Shown here: one piece after another, positions 15,322-22,284 of the stretch
Layout of the letters: the number at the start of each line of letters is the position of its first letter
How positions within the stretch are numbered: the first letter of the stretch is position 1
Assembly: GCA_020627965.1 (NCBI GenBank)
Contig: JAHDFX010000047.1
Location: 1 to 33,788, forward strand
Source: Saprospiraceae bacterium
Lineage (GTDB): Bacteria > Bacteroidota > Bacteroidia > Chitinophagales > Saprospiraceae
Direction: 5' to 3'
Length of the DNA stretch: 33,788 nt
Program-made: the position numbers and the translations under genes
The notes under the pieces: generated by a model
Databases searched by the model: none
Seen by the model: the letters and a program-made list of their open reading frames with translations, nothing else
What the model was told of the DNA's origin: nothing

Positions 15322-15589
15322 AAAAAAGAAGCGACAGCCTATCTCAATGCGACCAAACAGAACAGATAAGTCATCACTTCCCATTAAGGACTATAAAAGT
15401 AAAACATATCTAAGTATTTTACAAATAAGTTGAGCATTTGAACCCAAAAATGCAACTTCTTTACCTTATACCTTGTCATAATTATTTAAAAAAATAGCCT
15501 GATCTCCTCTATTTTTTTTAAAACTTGCCCACAAAGCCTATTTTGAATACACTGTATTGAATTTAATTCTATTGTAAATACAATAAACC
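15322..15589 (+). other. Intergenic region with a terminator-like stem and a palindrome before DUF1800
   Basis: 268 bp without a gene. It holds an AU-rich hairpin at 15488-15518 (listed separately) and a palindrome, tattgt-aaat-acaata, at 15570-15585, immediately before the start codon at 15590. The palindrome could be an operator or could mask the translation start; it resembles the attgtata/tatacaat repeat upstream of the giant gene. Confidence 0.35.
15488..15519 (+). terminator. Possible weak terminator after the GH13-MORN unit
   Basis: A 10-bp inverted repeat, aaaaaaatag (15488-15497) with ctattttttt (15509-15518), separated by an 11-nt loop and ending in a T run. The stem is almost entirely A-T, so as a terminator it would be weak. 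It lies about 170 bp after the MORN stop. Confidence 0.35.
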
Positions 15590-16978
15590 ATGAAGAGAAT
15601 ACTGACTACACTCTGTGTACTTATGTTTGTATTTCCACTACACATAAAAGCACAGACCTATCAAGACTATTTTGGTAATGGTCATTCAATTGGCATCAGT
15701 GCAAGTGGCAGTGATCTGACAAACGCCAATGACGCCATAAACTCCATTAATGGAACAGACATTCTACCCGACCTCGCAGGTGCTTCCCGCTTTCTGGCAC
15801 AAGCTACGCTAGGATATAATTATGAAACAATTGAGTATGTAAGCCAGATAGGCATCAAGGAATGGCTGGATGAACAATTATCAATGGGCTTCATCCCCTT
15901 TACTGATGGCTACGACAGCATCTACAGCGATGTAAATAATACAATAGGCTCGCTAGATGATGGTAAGGAAGATGAATATCTGGGTTATAATTTCTATGAA
16001 AAAACACTCAAAGAACAAGATTATTTGCGCCAGAAAGTAGCTTATGCACTCAATCAAATCCTTGTTGTTTCTTATGATGTTAGCAGTAATAATGACCGAA
16101 GCGATGGTAATTCAGATTATTATAATGTGCTTTACGATGGAGCTTTCGGTAATTACAGAGATATGCTTCAGGAAGTTACTATGCATCATTCTATGGGTTT
16201 ATACCTCAGTACTTTTGGCAATCGTAAAGCCGATTTCATACTAGGTACTTATCCCGATGAAAATTATGCCAGGGAGGTGATGCAACTTTTCACAATAGGG
16301 CTACATGAATTAAACAATGATGGTACGCTAAAATTAGATGAAAATGGCGATCTCATTCCCACCTACGATATAAAAGATATTCAGGAGTTATCAAAAGTAT
16401 TTACGGGATTAGGTCCGGCAGAGCGACTAGATGGGTCAACGGTCTATTATACGACAAGCCTTGGCAATCTAAATTGGAGAGTTAATATGGCCATGTATGA
16501 ACTCTATCATGACAAAACTGAAAAAGTCATGATAGATGGCACTGTACTTCCGGCAGGTCAACCAGGATTACAAGATGTCAATGATGCCCTTGATATAATT
16601 TTCAATCACCCCAATGTAGGCCCCTTCGTCAGTACCCGCCTGATTCAGCAAATGGTAAAATCCAATCCAAGTCCAGCTTATATCAATCGGGTAGCCACTG
16701 TTTTCAACAATAATGGTGCTGGAGTTCGTGGTGATATGGGGGCTGTAGTAAAAGCAATCCTGCTTGATCCTGAGGCACGCAACTGTCAATGGATAGAACA
16801 TGCCCAAAGCGGCAAACTACTACAGCCACTCGAAAGAATAATTGGGCTTTTCGTTGCCTTCGACCTGCAAACACCTAGTGGTAGAATTTATTTTAAAGAC
16901 AAAAATGCACTCCTTGACGATCTGGGCCAAGCTTTTATGGCATCACACAGTGTTTTCAATTTCTTCTCTCCATGCTGA
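15590..16978 (+). CDS. DUF1800 family secreted protein, N-terminal part (frameshifted)
   Basis: 462 residues ending prematurely. Residues 1-21 are a signal peptide (MKRILTTLCVLMFVFPLHIKA). The DUF1800 signature follows: ASRFLAQATLGYNYETIEYV and IKEWLDEQLS near residues 63-100, then NYAREVMQLFTIGLHELN around 225-242, and HSVFNFFSP just before the stop. Family members normally continue through this motif into a (V/A)PEF segment. Here the frame runs into TGA (16976-16978), while the expected continuation (MVSPEFQIL) is in the +1-shifted frame from about 16974. DUF1800 genes are typically paired with a DUF1501 gene, which is found just downstream. The biochemical function of the family is not established. 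The shift is either a real mutation, a sequencing error or recoding. Confidence 0.85.
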   Translation: MKRILTTLCVLMFVFPLHIKAQTYQDYFGNGHSIGISASGSDLTNANDAINSINGTDILPDLAGASRFLAQATLGYNYETIEYVSQIGIKEWLDEQLSMGFIPFTDGYDSIYSDVNNTIGSLDDGKEDEYLGYNFYEKTLKEQDYLRQKVAYALNQILVVSYDVSSNNDRSDGNSDYYNVLYDGAFGNYRDMLQEVTMHHSMGLYLSTFGNRKADFILGTYPDENYAREVMQLFTIGLHELNNDGTLKLDENGDLIPTYDIKDIQELSKVFTGLGPAERLDGSTVYYTTSLGNLNWRVNMAMYELYHDKTEKVMIDGTVLPAGQPGLQDVNDALDIIFNHPNVGPFVSTRLIQQMVKSNPSPAYINRVATVFNNNGAGVRGDMGAVVKAILLDPEARNCQWIEHAQSGKLLQPLERIIGLFVAFDLQTPSGRIYFKDKNALLDDLGQAFMASHSVFNFFSPC

Positions 16979-17390
16979 AAAGGAATATGTAGCGCCTAAT
17001 GATATGGTATCTCCTGAGTTTCAAATCCTCAGCTCAACCTCTAGTATAGATTACCTCAATATCATGGAATACATGCTGACAAGAAAACCTTTTGATAATA
17101 AAACATTGATTCAAGAAGACAGTACAGGAACAATGACGAATCCTGATGATGAGCCATTTCTTGATTTCAGTGATGAAATTACTATCCTCGATAATGATGG
17201 TGTCATACCAATGCTGGATAGATTAAATATACTCCTTTGCAGAGGCCAACTTTCTCCTGAATCAAAGTCTATTATCAAAAATGCCATTGACCAGTACAGA
17301 GCTGGAGTCGTTGATTTTACAAGTGAAGATGCTGTTAAAGCTGCTATCTATCTTATCATGGCCTCACCCGATTATATGATCCTTAAATAA
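16974..17390 (+). pseudogene. DUF1800 family protein, C-terminal part in shifted frame
   Basis: About 138 residues continue the DUF1800 protein in another frame: AEKEYVAPNDMVSPEFQIL, then YLNIMEYMLTRKPFDN and a helical C-terminus ending AAIYLIMASPDYMILK, the usual family ending (the last two helices and SPDYM). An ATG in this frame exists at 16842, but the residues before about 16974 do not resemble the family, so independent translation from it is unlikely. Joining the frames needs removal of one base or addition of two near 16973. The DUF1501 start lies 8 bp after this stop, so the pair is still arranged as an operon. Confidence 0.8.
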
Positions 17391-17398
17391 AAACTGAT

Positions 17399-18811
17399 AT
17401 GTCAGGTAAATTATACGAAAGAAGACAATTTTTAAGACAATTAGGACTCGGATGTGCAAGTGTTGGAGCAACAACATTATTATCCGGTATCACCAATATG
17501 GGCTTACTCAATGCTGCCGCAGCAGCCAACATGCCTTATTACCGCCCAAATAACGATTATAAAGCATTAGTCTGTATCCTACTATCAGGGGGAAATGACA
17601 GCTATAATATGTTGGTTCCAAAGGGCGATGATGAATATGCTGATTATGCAAATATCCGAACCAATCTTAAAATAGAACAAAACCAACTGCTGGAACTTAA
17701 TCCGCTTAACCCCGATGGTAAAACCTATGGATTACATCCCAGCATGCCCAATATCCAAAACATGTTCCATGCTGGTAATTTAGCTTTTATTGCAAATATC
17801 GGTGCATTGGTACAGCCTACTACTGTAAGTAGCTTCAATGCAGCTCAAAATCTTCCACTCGGTTTATTTTCTCATTCCGACCAAAAACAACATTGGCAAA
17901 CCTCAATTCCTACAGATAGAAATGCCAATGGTTGGGGAGGGCGACTCGCAGATATTTTATATACGGGCAATACCAACCAGAATGTATCCATGAATGTCTC
18001 GCTGAACGGGGTGAATATCTTTCAAACAGGTAATACCGTGCAGCCTTACAGTATTAATCACTCAGGTGGAGGTTCTGTATTACTTAATGGTGCCACCAGT
18101 AATGGGCTTTATGAGGTATTGAAAAGACAATCTCTGGATAGTCTTCTGGAGGCGAGCTATCAAAATATTCTTGAAACAGCTTACACCAATACTGTAAAAG
18201 GCTCTAAGAACAACTCTTTCGAGTTCAACGCAGCGATATCCAATGTGCCTGAATTCACTACTACTTTTAGTGATGATACATTCTCTAAAAGACTCAAGAT
18301 GGTAGCAAAAACCATAGCTGCGAGAGATACACTTGGCTTTAATCGTCAGACCTTCTTCGTTCAGTTAGGTGGTTTTGACACACATGATGATATTCTACAA
18401 AGACATAGTGATCTCATGCTTGAATTAGATACTGCCTTACAGTCTTTCTATAATGTATTGGTAGAACTGGGAATGGAAAATAATGTAACTACTTTTACGA
18501 TTTCTGATTTTGCAAGAAAACTGGTTTCTAATGGCGATGGTTCTGATCATGCCTGGGGCGGACATGCTATGGTTATGGGCGGCGCAGTAAATGGTCAGAC
18601 TATCTATGGGCAATATCCCGACCTGTACCCTGGTCATTCGCTCGACATCGGTACAGGCAGAATTATTCCAACTACTTCTTGCGATGAATATTTTGCTGAC
18701 CTGGCACTCTGGTTTGGAGCTTCTCACTCCGACTTAAACCAAATTTTACCTAACATCAATAATTTCTGGACACCAGTTGCAGGAGCTACGCCCCTTGGAA
18801 TATTGTCTTAA
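17399..18811 (+). CDS. DUF1501 family protein with Tat signal
   Basis: 470 residues. The N-terminus has a twin-arginine signal (ERRQFLRQLG, Arg8-Arg9) followed by a hydrophobic stretch, indicating export in folded form. The body matches the DUF1501 family, which is related to the sulfatase/alkaline phosphatase fold: ALVCILLSGGNDSYNMLVP (about 57-75), LFSHSDQKQHWQT (about 157-169), the VQLGGFDTHDD motif (about 322-332), and DHAWGGHAMVMGG (about 383-395). The Asp and His clusters are those expected to bind metal, but enzymatic activity for the family is not established. It lies 8 bp after the DUF1800 gene and 10 bp before the haem/dockerin-like protein gene, so these three form one transcription unit. 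Confidence 0.9.
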   Translation: MSGKLYERRQFLRQLGLGCASVGATTLLSGITNMGLLNAAAAANMPYYRPNNDYKALVCILLSGGNDSYNMLVPKGDDEYADYANIRTNLKIEQNQLLELNPLNPDGKTYGLHPSMPNIQNMFHAGNLAFIANIGALVQPTTVSSFNAAQNLPLGLFSHSDQKQHWQTSIPTDRNANGWGGRLADILYTGNTNQNVSMNVSLNGVNIFQTGNTVQPYSINHSGGGSVLLNGATSNGLYEVLKRQSLDSLLEASYQNILETAYTNTVKGSKNNSFEFNAAISNVPEFTTTFSDDTFSKRLKMVAKTIAARDTLGFNRQTFFVQLGGFDTHDDILQRHSDLMLELDTALQSFYNVLVELGMENNVTTFTISDFARKLVSNGDGSDHAWGGHAMVMGGAVNGQTIYGQYPDLYPGHSLDIGTGRIIPTTSCDEYFADLALWFGASHSDLNQILPNINNFWTPVAGATPLGILS

Positions 18812-18821
18812 AAGCCATATC

Positions 18822-21680
18822 ATGAAAAGAACATATAAATTATATAACATATTTCTCATTTTTATTACCTGTCTTTTTTATTTTTCAAATCTTCAGGCAC
18901 AATGCATAGATAATGGGAATGTCTGGAATAAAAGCTGGGAATCTTGCCAGGTTTCTGCCAGCCCTAATCCCAACAGAGGTACAACACACTGGCTGCTTTA
19001 CGAATTTGATGAAGCTCAAAACATTGATAGTACCTATATCTGGAATGCCAATAAAACAGGCGAAAGTCAAAACGGTCTGAAAAATGTTATTATCGACTAT
19101 AGTGTGGATGGAAACACATGGACAGAGCTAGGTAGTTTTACCTTTCCTCAAGCTACAGAACTGACCGATTACGAAGGCTTTCTCGGTCCGAATTTCGGAG
19201 GTGTTTTTATTAAAAAAATATTAATAACGATTGTCAGCACACATGGAGATGGCACCTGTGCTTCTATTGCTGAACTCCAATTCCAAGTCAATAAAGATGC
19301 TTGTTACGGTATAATAGATGTCTGCGGAAATTGTAATGGACCAGGTGAAACAATCTGGTATCTGGATGCAGATAATGACGGACAAGGAAGCATCAACAAT
19401 ACCTTATCTAGCTGTACTCAGCCTTCCGGATATGTAAATAATGCAGATGATTATTGCGACAATGGATTGCCCGGTTGGAATGAAATACGCCGTATTTTTG
19501 AGGACAACGGCTGTATGGGCTGTCATGGTAATAATGCTTCGGGCGGATTAAACCTGAACACTTATGAGTCTGTTAATCAGGGAGGAAATAAATGTGGTAC
19601 TAATATGCTTACAGGTACAACTTTAGTGGATATTATCATGATCGACGGTTATGCAGGTTGTGGAACGCCTATAGGTATCCCTTCAATGAATCAGCGTGTA
19701 GGTGGTAGTATGGATAATGAAGAGTTAGCGCTATTACAAAGCTGGATAGATGCAGGTGCGCCCGAAGATTGTAATTGCCTGGCAGGCGCTGCCGATACAG
19801 ATAATGACGGAACATGCGATGCTATTGACAACTGCCCAGGCTTCGACAATACCTTGATAGGTTTAGCTTGTAATGATGGCAATGATTGTACTGAAAATGA
19901 TGTTTGGACAACAAATTGTAATTGCGCTGGCACACCTAAAACAGATTCTGACAATGATGGCGTTTGTGATGTTATGGATGCTGCCCCTACCAATTCCTGT
20001 ACAGCAGACGGAATCATTGATGGCATAGAACCTAATGATTGGGTAATGCTTCCAACCAACGATTGTGATAATGATTATATCAATAATGCCGGTGGCGATC
20101 TTTCAGATTTTAATGCCTGTATAGATAACGTTGGGCAGGTCAATTCTGTAAAATGTAATTGTGAAAATAATAAGCTTATAGCTGGTGGTCGATTTAAAGG
20201 AGAAAATGGTGTAGGGGGGCTTGAAGAAGCTAGTGATGGTATGCCTGATGGGCGATTTACTGGTAATATTAGTGGTACAAATGATGATCTCACATTGACT
20301 TTCCCTACAATGGCCGTTGGTGATGAAATTTGCCTCACTGTGAGTTTTTCAGATCCTGCCGGAAAGTTAAATCTTGATGTCAATTTTCTTTCTTTTACAT
20401 TTTTAAATGAAACAGGTTTAGTAGATGAAGCCCAGGAATTTTGTTTTGAGGTACTTCAGCCTGGCCCTCAGGAAGTTGTTATAAGAGATGAAGGTTCGGG
20501 AGTAATACTGCTTGATGGTTCTACCTTTGAATATTGTGAATGTGCAGAAAATGATCCTAAATTCAACACTCCTGAGTGCCAGTGCAATGATAATACTTTG
20601 ACCGAAGGTGGAGTTTTTGTTTCTAGTATTGGTATGTCTCTTGGCGAAAACGCTGCTAGTTTGCCGGATAGTATTTTGTCGGGATTTCTTGGTAATAACG
20701 ACTCTTTAATTTTAAGCTACCCTAATATTATTGATGAAGGAGAAATCTGTATCGTTATGGGTTTCAGTGATTCTTTAGGATTTGCTACGATAAAAGTAGG
20801 AGACGAGCAATATTTTGTTCCCAATAGATTACACCTTGTCGATTATGAACTACAGGAGTTCTGCTTCCCCATAAGCTCTACTCCGGCTCCAGAAGTTTTA
20901 ATCATGGAAATTGGTTCGGGAGGTCTAAAAATAGATGGCTCTTATTATAATTACTGTACAGCCTGTCTGGATGTACAACTTGCAGTAATGCTGGAAGGCC
21001 CTTTCATGGAAACTACAGGTATGATGAATACTTTTCAAAATTCAACACTGGGTCTACTCCCCGGACAAATTCCATATAACATTCTGGTTCCACCTACCCC
21101 ACCCGGACAACCTTATAATACAACTCCCTGGAATTATTTCGGCACAGAAGGAAACAACTGGACCAATCTGGATTATACGCCTGATGTAGTAGATTGGGTA
21201 CTTATCTCTTTCAGAACAGGAATAGAAAAAAGTACAGAGGTGGGCAGAACAGCAGGTTTACTAAAAAAAGATGGCAGTATTTTCTTACCCGAATGTGGAT
21301 TACGGGATACTGGTCTAAGTGAAGTATATATAGTTATTGAGCATCGTAATCATATGGGAATTATGAGCCCTAGTCCGGTTCCCATTGTAAATGGTATGTT
21401 GACTTATGATTTTAGAGAAGCTGACAGCTTTAAAGATGCAACCAGCATAGGACAAATACAACTGGCGAATGGTCAATGGGCTATGCTTGGAGGAGATTGT
21501 GATCAAACAGATTTTCCAAGTTACGATATTACAGGAAATGATAAAACACTATGGAATCTCGACAATGGACAGTTCAACCAATATCTGAATACAGATCTCA
21601 ATTTGGACGGCGATGTCAATGGTGCCGATAAACTAATCTGGGATAAAAATAATGGTTTCTCCTCAAGAGTGCCCAAATAA
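18822..21680 (+). CDS. Secreted mosaic protein: discoidin-like, CXXCH haem module, dockerin-like end
   Basis: 952 residues from the ATG at 18822, chosen because MKRTYKLYNIFLIF opens a normal signal peptide (to about residue 26, NLQA); an in-frame ATG at 18777 overlaps the DUF1501 gene and would put a polar extension in front. Order of modules: F5/8C-like domain (about 27-150); a WYLDADNDGQG calcium-type repeat (about 180); a cytochrome c-like module with CMGCH (about 230) and a downstream IPSMNQRVGG Met plus LLQSWIDAGAPEDC; thrombospondin type 3-like Asp repeats (about 325-430); two related domains of about 125 residues (445-575, 585-713); a Bacteroidota-type C-terminal region (VVDWVLISFRTG, VIEHRNHMGIMS); and a dockerin-like DLNLDGDVNGADKLIW ending. 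No T9SS sorting domain is visible. Third gene of the DUF1800-DUF1501 operon. Confidence 0.85.
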   Translation: MKRTYKLYNIFLIFITCLFYFSNLQAQCIDNGNVWNKSWESCQVSASPNPNRGTTHWLLYEFDEAQNIDSTYIWNANKTGESQNGLKNVIIDYSVDGNTWTELGSFTFPQATELTDYEGFLGPNFGGVFIKKILITIVSTHGDGTCASIAELQFQVNKDACYGIIDVCGNCNGPGETIWYLDADNDGQGSINNTLSSCTQPSGYVNNADDYCDNGLPGWNEIRRIFEDNGCMGCHGNNASGGLNLNTYESVNQGGNKCGTNMLTGTTLVDIIMIDGYAGCGTPIGIPSMNQRVGGSMDNEELALLQSWIDAGAPEDCNCLAGAADTDNDGTCDAIDNCPGFDNTLIGLACNDGNDCTENDVWTTNCNCAGTPKTDSDNDGVCDVMDAAPTNSCTADGIIDGIEPNDWVMLPTNDCDNDYINNAGGDLSDFNACIDNVGQVNSVKCNCENNKLIAGGRFKGENGVGGLEEASDGMPDGRFTGNISGTNDDLTLTFPTMAVGDEICLTVSFSDPAGKLNLDVNFLSFTFLNETGLVDEAQEFCFEVLQPGPQEVVIRDEGSGVILLDGSTFEYCECAENDPKFNTPECQCNDNTLTEGGVFVSSIGMSLGENAASLPDSILSGFLGNNDSLILSYPNIIDEGEICIVMGFSDSLGFATIKVGDEQYFVPNRLHLVDYELQEFCFPISSTPAPEVLIMEIGSGGLKIDGSYYNYCTACLDVQLAVMLEGPFMETTGMMNTFQNSTLGLLPGQIPYNILVPPTPPGQPYNTTPWNYFGTEGNNWTNLDYTPDVVDWVLISFRTGIEKSTEVGRTAGLLKKDGSIFLPECGLRDTGLSEVYIVIEHRNHMGIMSPSPVPIVNGMLTYDFREADSFKDATSIGQIQLANGQWAMLGGDCDQTDFPSYDITGNDKTLWNLDNGQFNQYLNTDLNLDGDVNGADKLIWDKNNGFSSRVPK

Positions 21681-21720
21681 TACGACCTGTAAACAACCGA
21701 CAAATACCTCAATATTTTCC

Positions 21721-21800
21721 ACCACAGATCGCACAGATTTACACAGATATTTTATTTTATCTCTGCCAATCTGTGTAAATCTGTGGTGTTCTTTTTTATA
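21721..21800 (+). terminator. CACAGAT-type inverted repeat, likely terminator
   Basis: A perfect 17-bp stem: 21732-21748 (cacagatttacacagat) pairs with 21769-21785, with a 20-nt loop; outer sequence accacag/ctgtggt adds further pairing with a bulge. On the plus strand it is followed by a T-rich stretch (cttttttata). It lies about 50 bp after the haem/dockerin-like gene and can terminate that operon. The same type of sequence (repeated CACAGATT units) is known as a dispersed intergenic repeat in many bacterial genomes, so it may be a mobile or repetitive element used as a terminator. Confidence 0.7.
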
Positions 21801-21879
21801 CACCATAAAACCCGTAAATTGCATCTATGTATGTGTTAAGTACTTGGACAAAATTATTACTGTAATTGAAATTTGAACT

Positions 21880-22197
21880 ATGTTTTCACTATTCAGATCA
21901 AGAAATATTCAGGCTAAGAAATTCAACTATACGCCACGCTACTACGACCCTGAACAAGAAGAATTTCGGGAGCGCATTGAAGAGCGAATGGGTGCCGGAG
22001 ATAAGACTAAAGAAGGTGCCAAAAAACGAATTGCCCAAGGTTTACGAGATGGTCGCCGGCGCAATACCCAATTCAGAAAAAAAGCTGTTCTGCGTTCAAA
22101 TTTAGTCTTAATTGCAATTGTGGTAGCTTTGTGCTTATTTTGCTATATCTTTATACAAAATTATTTACCAAAAATCATTGAAAACTGGTTTAGCTAA
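21880..22197 (+). CDS. Small single-span membrane protein of unknown function
   Basis: 105 residues. The first 68 residues are highly charged and rich in Arg, Lys and Glu (YYDPEQEEFRERIEERMG and QGLRDGRRR), followed by one hydrophobic segment at about 75-93 (LVLIAIVVALCLFCYIFI) and a short tail. I do not recognise a named family. It sits about 87 bp upstream of mutL on the same strand, at the head of the mutL-rhomboid-acyltransferase group, and may be transcribed with it. An overlapping ORF in another frame from 21866 lacks these features. Confidence 0.75.
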   Translation: MFSLFRSRNIQAKKFNYTPRYYDPEQEEFRERIEERMGAGDKTKEGAKKRIAQGLRDGRRRNTQFRKKAVLRSNLVLIAIVVALCLFCYIFIQNYLPKIIENWFS

Positions 22198-22284
22198 ATA
22201 GTGTTATTATGCCTTGTGTTATTGTAAAAACAAACGATAACACGTCAACACCAGAACACATTAACACATTAAAAACCATAAATT

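Noticed and set aside
16842-17390. Independent gene starting at the ATG at 16842
   Set aside because: Residues before about 16974 do not look like any protein family and overlap the DUF1800 frame, while residues after it continue the DUF1800 family. A frameshifted gene explains this better.
18777-18821. Upstream start for the haem/dockerin-like protein
   Set aside because: It overlaps the DUF1501 gene and would place 15 polar residues before an otherwise good signal peptide that starts at 18822.
21652-21876. 74-residue ORF after the haem/dockerin-like gene
   Set aside because: It runs through the CACAGAT inverted repeat and overlaps the preceding gene's end; the translated sequence has no protein-like features.
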